From assembly GCA_030268105.1 (NCBI GenBank), contig BSDZ01000026.1, positions 190,001 through 254,000 on the forward strand: a stretch of DNA of 64,000 nt, given 5' to 3'. A program made the translations under genes and the position numbers. Below, one piece after another: positions 55,362 to 64,000 of the stretch. Below the pieces are notes generated by a model that saw only the letters and a program-made list of their open reading frames with translations, ran no database searches and was not told the DNA's origin. Position 1 is the first letter of the stretch. Each line of letters starts with the position of its first letter. This DNA comes from Volvox africanus (taxonomy: Eukaryota > Chlorophyta > Chlorophyceae > Chlamydomonadales > Volvocaceae).

Positions 55362-57929
55362 GTGGAGGAATGTGAACCAGTTAAACTGGTTGCACCAGAT
55401 GGAGAGTTTGTGTTGCCCATGACCGACAGCCCTCAGACTGCTCGGATGTTCCGGCCTGATGAATTCCGTCAGGTTGAGACCCAACTCGGCCATCAATTTA
55501 CCTTTGACGCCACATGTAACGATTCGGGCAATAATAGTCTCTGTCCACGTTTTGCCTCTCCATCAAACCCATTTGCGACCCATAATCTTGCGGGTGAGTT
55601 TGCTTGGATTAATCCTCCTTACAATCACATTGCTCAATGGCAAAAACACTATATCTCCTGCAAACACAAAGATCCAGAAAATACCTCTGCAGTCTTTGTA
55701 GTCCCCAAGTGGAGCTCAATAGAGCACAGTATGCGAGCAGCAGGCTTTCGCCTGATCAAAACATATGCACCAGGGAAACAATTGTTCCTGAAGAAAAGTT
55801 GCACAGGAGTACGGGAGCTTATGCCCGGTGTCCCATGGCCTCTCCAGCTATGGTATGACCGACCGTCCACTACCGTGCACTTGAACTCCATAGTTGGTTC
55901 TACACCTTCTATGATCTTTGATGCTCAACTGTGCCAAACGGCCTGCAAAGTCTTGGCCGATTCCGGTGCCAATTGTAAAGGTACCGCAGACAGGTTTATA
56001 TCCCTAACAGCCGTTACGAAAACGGCCCTTGCTCTCAAACCCACACTTACCAGCTCAGTTAAAGTGGCTAATGGCAACACAGAACTGATCGAGGGCTCAG
56101 TTGTTACCAATCTTCAAATTGACAAGTTCCACGACACAGTCAAACTCCTTGTTCTAAAGCAAGATGTCCCAGGTGTTGATATTATCCTGGCTAATGACTG
56201 GTTAGGAAAACGAAAAGCCACAATGTGCTGGGCAACTCATACCCTGACAGTGTATAAGAAGCCAAATGATGCGTATACGTTTACGCCATCCCTTTGGTCT
56301 TCCCCGGGTATCGACGCTAACCTTGATGCGATTACCCTCATGAACTATGTCACTGCAACACTTTATGCAGCGACTACTGTCGAGACGGTATCTGCGAAAG
56401 CAGCAGGCAAACGAATTGCTAAAGGAGCACGGAGTTATCTCCTACTTGTGCAAGCAGAGGAGCACACTCCAACTCCTGACCCCAGTTCCGGTGGGAATAA
56501 TCTCCTAGCTAATTTGAAGTTATCAGAATTACTGGAGGAATACAAGGATGTATTCGAGGACCTTCAAGGCCTCCCCCCCGACCGGGACATTGGTCACACA
56601 ATTCCTTTAGTGGATGGTGCCATACCACCCGCTAAACGAGCCTATAGGCTCACCCAACTGGAGCATATATATATCGAACCCTCTACCTCACCCTATGGGG
56701 CTCCAGTTCTCTTTGTCGAAAAGGCAAATGGGCAAGGACTACGCATGGTCTTAGACTACCGTGCGCTTAATAAACTGACCATCAAACGGTGGTATCCCAT
56801 GCAGAATATTACGGACCTTTTCGACCAACTCCAAGGAGCTACCATTTTCAGCTCCCTGGACTTACAGCAGGGGTATCATCAAATACTGATCTCTCCACAG
56901 GATGTGGAGAAAACGGCCTTCATAGCCCCAGGCATGGGCCAGTTTCAGTTTAAGGTACTTTGCTTTGGACTTACCAATGCCCCTGCAACGTTCCTAGCAG
57001 TGATGAATCGTGTCTTCACTGACTACATTGGCAAATTTGTGCTAGTGTACTTGGACGATATACTGGTCTTTAGTAAGACCCCGGCCGAGCATGAACAGCA
57101 CCTCCGTTTGGTACTGTCCTTGCTCCGAAAGCACCAATACAAGGCAAAATTGTCGAAGTGTCAGTTCAACCGGTTTGAACTGCACTTCCTTGGCCACAAA
57201 GTAAGCCAAGAAGGCTTAAAGGTGGACGACCGCAAAGCCATTAAAGACTGGCCTGTCCCCACGGATATTAAGCGACTGCGGGCGTTCCTTGGCTTAGCCA
57301 ATTATTTCAGGAGGTTTATTCAGGGTGTGAAGCATGCCTTGACAAATGCACCAGTACTTAAACTCCCCGAGCTTGATAAACCTTTCACGGTTTGGTCTGA
57401 TGCCTCAATACATGGCACAGGAGCCGTCCTCTTGCAGGATGACCACCCTGTCGCCTATACCAGTTCTAAATTCACTAAGGCAGAGTACAACTACTCAACA
57501 ACAGACCAAGAGTGCCTCGCCACTGTCTTAGCCCTGGAAGAGTGGCGTTGTTACCTTGAAGGCGCCAGTGATGTAACGTTGATCACGGATCACCAACCAC
57601 TGGTATACCTCCAAGAACAGAAAAGCGCGGATAAGCTATCCCGCCGCCAAGCTCGTTGGATGGAGCGATTATCACGTTTCACATTTAAATGGGAGTATCG
57701 CCCTGGTCGGGTGAACGTAGCTGACCCTATCAGTCGGGTCCACGACGTGGTGCTCAACTTGCTTTCTGCCGCGCTGATTGACAGCGACTTAGGACACCAA
57801 ATCATCCGCGGGTATGACGGTGATCTCAATCTCACGAAAACTAAGGTAGCAAAGCTGCGGCTCAAAAAGAAGGGTAACTTCTGGTACAATGGGTCCCAGA
57901 TTTACATCCCTAATCAAGCTGACTTATGA
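55362..57929 (+). pseudogene. Gypsy-2 Pol, N-terminal part to RNase H (damaged)
   Basis: 855 codons from the first possible start after the gag stop; more likely made as a Gag-Pol fusion. Order: methyltransferase-like domain (about 40-145, FTFDATCND, WINPPY), aspartic protease LADSGAN (200-202), RT with YLDDILVFSK, RNase H with LITDHQPLVYL. Compared with gypsy-1 it lacks about 15 residues before IEPSTSPYG and about 30 residues between NYFRRFIQG and VKHALTNAP. A TGA at 57927-57929, where the frame resumes nine bases later, cuts off integrase; the change looks like a single CGA to TGA transition. These defects should inactivate RT or integration in this copy. Confidence 0.88.
55480..55880 (+). 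other. Dam-like (NPPY) domain in gypsy-2 Pol
   Basis: Residues about 40-170 of Pol: FTFDATCND, then FAWINPPYNHIAQWQ (NPPY at 55611-55622) and SAVFVVPKW. Spacing and motifs recall phage-type N6-adenine methyltransferases (D in a first-strand motif, NPPY catalytic motif, then a hydrophobic strand with P). The SAM-binding motif is not obvious. Whether it is active is unknown. Confidence 0.5.
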
Positions 57930-57938
57930 CGGGTCATC

Positions 57939-59264
57939 ATGAAAGAGTATCATGATACCCCATGTGCTGGCCACCGCGGCATTGACCGCACCAAACAAGT
58001 GATCGCACAAACGTACTGGTGGCCTGGACTAGATACTGACGTGAAGGCCTACGTCAAGTCTTGTCCTCAATGTCAGCATAACAAACCAACCAACACTAAG
58101 CCGGGTGGTTTGCTGCAGCCGCTCCCCATACCTTCTTCCGTGTGGGAGAGCATATCAATGGATTTGATAACCCAGCTACCAACAACTCGCAATGGGCATG
58201 ATGTGATCGTAGTGTTTGTGGACCGGCTGAGCAAAATGACACACTTTGCTCCCACCCACACGACCGCAGGAGCGGAAGAGTTGGCTCACCTTTTTGTAGC
58301 CACTGTATTCCGGCAGCACGGCCTTCCAAAGAACATTATCTCTGACCGGGACCCACGTTTTACAAGCAATTTCTGGAAGGAAATATTTCGCCTATTGGGC
58401 ACCCACCTCCATATGAGCACAGCCTTCCATCCACAAACAGATGGACAAACAGAGCGAATGAACCGCTTACTGGAAGAGACATTACGGCACTATATCTCCC
58501 CTAATCAGGATGATTGGGATGATCACTTACCGTTGATTGAGTTTGCTATCAATAACTCCAAACAACGTTCGACAGGTATGACACCATTTTTGCTTAATGG
58601 TGTCCAGCAACCGCGTGTGCCGGTTGACCTGCATATACCCTCGAAAGTGCCAGCTGCTGATGAGTACTCCACCATCATGCGCAAGCGATTGCAACTCGCT
58701 AAAACTTGTCTCCAGGCTGCGCAATCTAGACAAAAACAGGATGCTGACTCTTCTAGGCGCCCCGTGCGTTATGAGGTTGGGCAAAAAGTGCTGTTAAGTA
58801 CCAAGAATATTAACCTTAAAAAACCTGGATCAAAGAAGCTGATGCCAAAATTCATCGGCCCATATACAGTTGTCGCTAATATCGGTGAAACAGCGGTAAA
58901 ACTTGGCTTACCAGCTGAATCTTGCCTACACCCGGTCTTTCATGTGTCACTCCTGAAACCATTCAAGGAGGACGCTCAGCGACAACCACCCTCACCACTC
59001 GTTATTGAAGGTGAACCATTCTACATGGTTGAAGCCATTGTAGATCATCGGGATGTCTCAATCCGTGGGGGCAGAGGTAAAACTCGTCGAGAGTACCTTA
59101 TCAAGTGGGAAGGATATGATTCCACTCACAATACATATGAAACCAAGGCATCACTGAAAGAATCAGATCCTCTGGTGGAAGCCATCAAGGAATATGAGCG
59201 AAGACTCAAAGCCAAAGGGCCGAGACCCACTGAGAAAGGAACCTCATCCAAGAGGACACGGTGA
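57939..59264 (+). CDS. Gypsy-2 integrase with chromodomain
   Basis: 441 residues in the same frame as pol. HHCC finger (CAGHRGIDRTKQ, SCPQCQHNK), DDE core ([37 protein letters not shown]) and a C-terminal chromodomain (YLIKWEGYDSTHNTYE). Separated from RT/RNase H by the TGA at 57927; otherwise intact up to the stop just before the purine tract. Confidence 0.9.
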   Translation: MKEYHDTPCAGHRGIDRTKQVIAQTYWWPGLDTDVKAYVKSCPQCQHNKPTNTKPGGLLQPLPIPSSVWESISMDLITQLPTTRNGHDVIVVFVDRLSKMTHFAPTHTTAGAEELAHLFVATVFRQHGLPKNIISDRDPRFTSNFWKEIFRLLGTHLHMSTAFHPQTDGQTERMNRLLEETLRHYISPNQDDWDDHLPLIEFAINNSKQRSTGMTPFLLNGVQQPRVPVDLHIPSKVPAADEYSTIMRKRLQLAKTCLQAAQSRQKQDADSSRRPVRYEVGQKVLLSTKNINLKKPGSKKLMPKFIGPYTVVANIGETAVKLGLPAESCLHPVFHVSLLKPFKEDAQRQPPSPLVIEGEPFYMVEAIVDHRDVSIRGGRGKTRREYLIKWEGYDSTHNTYETKASLKESDPLVEAIKEYERRLKAKGPRPTEKGTSSKRTR

Positions 59265-59299
59265 CGCTCCCGGGACGTTTCACTTCAGAGGGGGGGGAA

Positions 59300-59653
59300 T
59301 GTAGGAAACTACATTTACCTTAGAGAAATAGGCCCAGATAAAGCGGTAGGCAATCATGCAATAAGCATGATGCCTAACCGAAAACTAACTACGAGTAAAC
59401 TTCGCGATTGGCAAAGAAGATTGCCGTACATCTTGGCTAGGTGAGCCAATATTAAAGTCACCCTGGTGAAGAGCTAAGGCCTGACATTTTAGTATTACGC
59501 TACTAATTGTTCGGAGTTCAAGACTCCACTGTCACCAATTATTCCCAATAGATGTACAATTTCGCGACGCTAACTTACTTGCGAGCTATCTCTAAATCTA
59601 CAAAAGCTACGCTTCCGCACAAATCTAGTAGCATACTGAAGGGGGCTGCTACA
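59300..59653 (+). repeat. 3' LTR of gypsy-2
   Basis: 354 bp, two differences from the 5' LTR (near 59309 and 59438 in this copy). Followed by the target duplication GCTAC. Confidence 0.93.
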
Positions 59654-59658
59654 GCTAC

Positions 59659-61280
59659 AGTTGAGGTCGCCCGGGATGAAGCCCAAAACAATCAAGGGGC
59701 ACCCGCTGTTATATCTTGCGTCGTGTCAACTGATAACGGTGCTAAAGATACTGGGCGTTCCTGTTGTTGTACCTCTCGTTCGCGTTTGCTCATAAGTATC
59801 TGCACGTCTGGAGACTATCGACACCGATGCGCGAGCACTTGCAAGTACAGCAAGGCAAGCGAGAGCAAACAGAGACAGCGGAAGACTTCAAGACGAAGAG
59901 AGATATAACTTACAGTCTTACGGATCAGAACGATGCAATGGACGAAATCGCCGTCAGCGCCGGAAGCAAGCAATCATCACGCTGCGGTGATTAGCGAAGT
60001 TCAGGCTTAGCTCGGGCTAAGTAGAATAGTGTATAGAAATAGTAATATAGAACACACGAGTGTTCTCCGGTATCGAATGTCTTGTCTAGCTTAGCCGTCC
60101 TCGCATCTGTTATACTCGCAGCATCGCAGTGCCGTACGATTCACATCAGGAGGCCGATCCTAGATGTGACAACCCTACTGCGTATAGGCGATGTCTACGC
60201 ATAACAACGTATAAGCCTTTCCGGCATTCGCATGATGCAAGGGTCCGGATAGCGATATCCGGTTGCAGGGCATGCATCGCGACGAGTGCGGCGCTCTCAA
60301 CGTGTGCTGTAATGAAGTAATATTATATCAGATAATATTACTTATCGTTTCGTAGCACGAGCATAATGCGCACTTCAATGATTCGGTCATTCATGCATGC
60401 TAGGCGGATTTGCCATGATGCGATGTCGCGATGGATAATGACAACATGCCAGATGCATATATAAATGTATGCGAATACATTTATATCATACAGATTCATT
60501 CATATGTAATGCGTTCATCACAAAAGCACTTCGCCTCGTAGGATTGCGTCGACCTACGCGTCGGCGGGAAATGAACCGTAGCACAACACCTGTCTCGTTC
60601 CAAGGCGAGCTTCAACGCCACGAACGATCTGAACACATCGCGTATACGATCTTGTCCCTTCCCATGTTAGGTCCGTAATACTCGCTCGAGCTAACTGAAG
60701 CGAGAGACCACGTTGGAACCAATAAATGTAGTCTCCTTCTGAGAAACCAATCATGGGTGCTGTTACTGCTTCGAAACGCATCCGGTAGTCCTCCACAGAC
60801 TCGTTAGGTCGCATGCGATAAGCGCCTGCGCGTAACTCTTGGTACCTAGCAGCCACTTGTGACTGATTGCCGGGAGCGAGTAAGGAGCGCGTTAATTAAT
60901 TCTTCAAACGTAAAGTGCTCCTGTACAGTGGTCCAATGATCATACCATTCTCACGCGACGCCGCTTAGTGTAGCTCCGATGAAAAGACACTTCACTTCAT
61001 CGCGATCACCACCCTTTACCAACTTCAAATACTTTTTAGCATCACGAACATAGGAACGGGTAGCACTTGCAGTATTCTTAGGTTCGGCATCATGATGAAT
61101 ATGGAGTTGAGGTGTTGGGACTACGAAACCAGGAACCCGACCTTCATCCATAAGTTGCTGTAGTGATACCATCGCTGGATTCCGCTCCGCCTCGGTGGAC
61201 CTCACAGAATCTGACGTCGACTCCGAAGGCGGTTCCTGCGCTCGCATCGCGTGAATGCGAGGGTGAAGTTGCTTAACGTC
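59659..61280 (-). pseudogene. Decayed gypsy gag fragment (gypsy-3), split by a solo LTR
   Basis: Minus strand. Pieces in order: RSYVRDAKKYLKLVKGGDRD and KCLFIGATLSGVA, a TGA where a sense codon is expected, EWYDHWTTVQEHFTFEEL, a frame slip, then YQELRAGAYRMRPNESVEDY to RSYTRCVQIVRGVEARLGTR. It resumes beyond the solo LTR with PLSVDTTQDIT, matching PLSPTTTQNIT in the plus-strand copy at 63400. Multiple stops show an old fragment. The left border with copia-2 cannot be set exactly. Confidence 0.7.
59765..60588 (-). repeat. Solo LTR of gypsy-1 family with target duplication
   Basis: 824 bp, closely similar to the gypsy-1 LTRs, ends TGTTGT...ACAACA. Flanked by CCTGT at 59760-59764 and 60589-60593. 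It interrupts the gypsy-3 gag fragment. Retains the hairpins (for example 60315-60343). Confidence 0.92.
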
Positions 61281-61281
61281 C

Positions 61282-62087
61282 TTGCCCGCCGAATTTCTAA
61301 CTTCTGCACCTCTAGCAAAAGCTACTAAGGCATCATACGATTGGAATGGAATTCTGCTGAGGTCAGTGGCGCACCATCACACGAGGGATTCAGTAAGACC
61401 GCGATGGAACCAGAAGATGCGATCCTCCTCGGGAAAGCTAACGATAGGAGTTATCAGCGCCTCGAAACGGGACTGATAAGCAGGAATGGTCTCGTGTGGA
61501 CGCATGTGGTACGTGCCTTGTGCCAGCGTCTTACGAGCCTCGTTACTACGCGAACGGACTTCCATAGCAAAGCGAGCGAGGAGAGCATCGATCAAGTTAT
61601 CAAACGTATACTTGCCCCTAGCAGTTGTCCAGTCCTTTGCAGCACCCTCGAGGGTATTCCCAACGAACAGGCATTTAATGGAGTCACATCCCCCGCCGTG
61701 CACCGCTTGCAAATATTGCCTAGCGTCGCGGATGTAAGCCCGTGTCCTATCCGCGACACTATGTCCTGAATTCTTTGCCTTTTCGTCAGCGGAAATATTA
61801 AGCTTGGGCACGGGGATGGTCAACTTCATTACCTCCGGTATTCCGACGGGTTCTTGTACCGCGGGTGTTACCGGGGCCCGTTGCACTCCAACTCCTTCAC
61901 TTGTTGTAGCCGCTGCCGACAGTGGTACAATTAAGTGTGAAGGGGTCTGAGGAACAATGGGGTCAGACATAATAAGAGTCCCGACGGTATCGGGATCGGC
62001 AAAAGCAGGTCTAGCGGCAAGACCGCTATTGGGTTGGCTGGCGGTGCCCAGATAGGAACTATCTTCACGTCCCGACATAAGGCACAA
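61282..62087 (-). pseudogene. Gag fragment of a gypsy-1 relative
   Basis: About 236 residues open, aligned with gypsy-1 Gag along its first two thirds (PSHLIVPLSA, IPEVMKLTIPVPKLNIS, YLQAVHGGG, CLFVGNTLEG, TYHMRPHETIPAYQSRFEAL). A short deletion removes WYRN-like residues before TTARGKYTF. A stop at 61377 and loss of the zinc-knuckle end show decay; similarity continues to about 61282. Confidence 0.8.
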
Positions 62088-62541
62088 ACTTATACGGGTG
62101 AACAGGAATTTACTAAAAGATCTGTGAACAGGTAGCGCAAGAGGAATTCTCGATTACTCGCGTACCGACAGAACTCCTGAGTAACTCGAGAAGAAAAGCG
62201 ACGTAATCCGTAAGGCCATCTCTTATCTCAGTAGTCTTCTGAATCAAAGCCTTAATCTGATCCGAGTTTAAGTATTGTCCGGCCAACACAGCATTTTATG
62301 TCGGCGTACGCTCACCTGCGGCTCACAATGCAAGCTCACAACGAGAATACAGCAGCTAGTTACCAACAGATATCTAGGATTACAAACCGGAAGCGGCGGC
62401 ATCCAAGACAGCGTGGCCGAGGTCCTCAGCGAAGGTGTCTAAAGGGCTACGGCGCGTGTTGTCGTCGCTCGCCATCGCGAGAACCTACTTCCGATGAGGG
62501 ACAATGAGACAGTCGTGACTTTACCCGTCTCGATACCAAAT
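62088..62541 (-). other. Leader and primer site of the gypsy-1 relative
   Basis: Matches the 50408-50873 leader in patches (GAGAACCTACTTCCG, AAACCGGAAGCGGCGGC) and ends with the same primer site CTCGATACCAAAT (62529-62541). Confidence 0.7.
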
Positions 62542-62907
62542 TTGGTCTCTAGGCGGACGTCCTCGCACCTATCACGTCGTGATACCGATGCGCAGTACAG
62601 GTCTCACTGGATTCCGATCTCAAGTGTGAGTACCTTCGTAGCACTGTTCTAATGAGGTAAATGAGGTAATAATATTTAAAGTATTATTACGTGATATAAA
62701 TTGCCAATGGATACATCGCGCATTAGTTATCAGCCTCGAGTCAAACATGTTGACCGTCAGCGCGATGTCGTAAATGATAATGCGACATGCCTGATTAGCC
62801 AGATATACTCGAGTATATCATGCTAATATGATTGTATTATGTTTCATAATGTTCGAATGCATTGCGGCCTATTTCGGTGCAAATGGTGATCGAACCGGCG
62901 TACAACA
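62542..62907 (-). repeat. Degenerate LTR of the gypsy-1 relative
   Basis: About 366 bp between the primer site and TACAACA. Little base identity with the 818-bp LTR, but inverted repeats occupy comparable places: GTAATAATAT/GTATTATTAC (62666-62690) and GATATACTC/GAGTATATC (62802-62819). Confidence 0.6.
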
Positions 62908-63743
62908 GTTCTTACGTACGTGACACCAAGAGGTAATTGCAACTTGTGAGGGGCGGCGAACGTGACGAGGTAAAATGCCTATTCGTCGGAGCCAACCTAG
63001 GGGGTGTCGCAAAGGAATGGTATGACCACTGGACCACCGTGCAGGAACACTTCACGTTCGAAGAATTGACCAATGCGTTTCTCACTCGTTTTGCCCCAGG
63101 GAATCAGTCGCAAATTGCTGCCATGTACCGAGAACTGCATGCAGGCACTTATCGAATGTGACCCAACGAGTCCGTGGAGGCCTATCAGTCACGTCTCAAA
63201 GACCTGATAGCACCAATGGTTAGCTTTTCAGAAGGAGACTATATTTACTGGTTTCAACGCGGCCTTCCACTCACACTAGCCCGCAAGAGCACCACCGACT
63301 TGACACTAGCCGGAACAAGATCCTACGCATGATGGGTCCAGATCATTCGTAACGTCAAGGCTCGCATTAGGGTGGAACGAGAGCCTTCAACATTCCCGAC
63401 GCCATTGTCACCTACTACGACTCAAAATATCACCAACAAGACTGACCCAGCACCCAAGACTACTGGTATTCCGTTATCACCCCATCGGGTCCCGTCATGT
63501 CAGTCACGCTCCAAGCCCAGGAATTCAGGAACCAAACCACAGAGACTCCATGATGACAACGACCAACGGACGAAGTACCAGATGCAATCTACGTTGAAAT
63601 TGCTGGGACAACGGACCAGAACTGATACTGAAATGTTTCCTGACGAAGGATTATGGTATATGTGCCGATTCGAATTAATCATTGCCATGTCCGACAATAC
63701 CTGTACCATGGAATCCTCTGTTTCATTTGAAGCGCTAGTCTGA
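62908..63743 (+). pseudogene. Gypsy-3 gag fragment, plus strand
   Basis: Starts directly after the degenerate LTR with SYVRDTKR, a stop, LQLVRGGERDEVKCLFVG, AKEWYDHWTTVQEHFTFEEL, YRELHAGTYRM, a stop (63160), NESVEAYQSRL, PMVSFSEGDYIYWFQRGLP, another stop near 63330, then REPSTFPTPLSPTTTQNIT and a basic tail to 63743. Same family as the minus-strand fragment at 59659-61280. Several nonsense changes: dead. Confidence 0.72.
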
Positions 63744-64000
63744 TATTTTGGTGCCGATTGTGTCCCTAGCGACAGACTTATCACCGTTTTGGTCGCTTGG
63801 GGGTCTTAAGGCTATTGTAGAGCTGACCTCAACTGAATACTTTTTGGTTCTATTGAAGTCGACTTCATTGGTCGAATATTGGAGACACTCATATGTTACG
63901 GGTGTCACTGACGACTTTATCTTGGTTAAGGGATAAATATGATGGGGTCGGCCCCGTAGTTGTCTGATCGTTCAGGTTACCCCAAATGAGGGGGTAAGCA
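63744..64000. other. Window end, nothing recognised
   Basis: A short plus-strand frame to 63936 has no recognisable motif. Probably further transposon remnant. Confidence 0.3.

Larger units (their letters stand above)
53346..59653 (+). mobile_element. Ty3/gypsy chromovirus (gypsy-2), damaged copy
   Basis: 6308 bp. LTRs of 354 bp (53346-53699, 59300-59653) differ at two positions seen. Ends are TGTAGG...GCTACA, with target duplication GCTAC at 53341-53345 and 59654-59658. Purine tract AGAGGGGGGGGAA precedes the 3' LTR. Gag is intact; pol has in-frame deletions and one nonsense codon, so this copy is probably not autonomous. Confidence 0.95.

Overview
The window is nuclear DNA from a eukaryote, most likely a volvocine green alga (Volvox/Gonium/Chlamydomonas relatives). 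I infer this from GT-AG-spliced genes with many short exons, long Pro/Ser (hydroxyproline-type) rods, TGTAA motifs downstream of two of the genes, degenerate TTTTAGGG-type telomere-like tracts, and copia and chromodomain Ty3/gypsy retrotransposons. No species can be named from the sequence alone.

Layout. 0-5.8 kb: a MITE-like repeat, a solo copia LTR and one complete, very young Ty1/copia element (minus strand). 6.9-42.7 kb: three paralogous genes, called A (minus), B (plus) and C (plus) here. Each encodes an extracellular zinc metallopeptidase resembling family M43 (pappalysin/cytophagalysin type). I reconstructed exons by hand from splice sites and paralogue alignment. Gene C closes as 18 exons in perfect frame (1220 codons plus stop); gene B has the same 17 downstream exons with the same phases; gene A has ten exons. 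Proteins B and C run: signal peptide, propeptide, catalytic domain (HExFHHLGLxH and the NYMTYN Met-turn), a Cys/Trp module resembling fibronectin type II, Pro-rich linker, a second Cys/Trp module, long SPPPSP rod, a SEA-like juxtamembrane domain, one transmembrane helix and a cytoplasmic tail. They read as wall or matrix proteases tethered to the plasma membrane. Gene A stops after the first Cys/Trp module, so it is either a soluble paralogue or a gene whose 3' half lies beyond the transposons at the left edge. The introns hold repeats, including a 421-bp AT-rich palindromic satellite and a foldback repeat family.

44.2-64 kb: a nested retrotransposon cluster. A decayed plus-strand copia element holds a complete minus-strand chromovirus (gypsy-1, 44233-51691) in its LTR and a plus-strand chromovirus (gypsy-2, 53346-59653) further in. 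Beyond these are a solo gypsy-1 LTR and several decayed gag fragments. Both chromoviruses separate gag and pol by one in-frame UAG. Both carry, upstream of the aspartic protease, an extra domain that in gypsy-2 looks like a Dam-type adenine methyltransferase (NPPY motif) and in gypsy-1 has lost that motif.

The most unusual content is the membrane-tethered protease family with a possible self-cleaving SEA-like domain, and the methyltransferase-like domain in the gypsy Pol proteins. All functional statements rest on motif reading; no database search was run.
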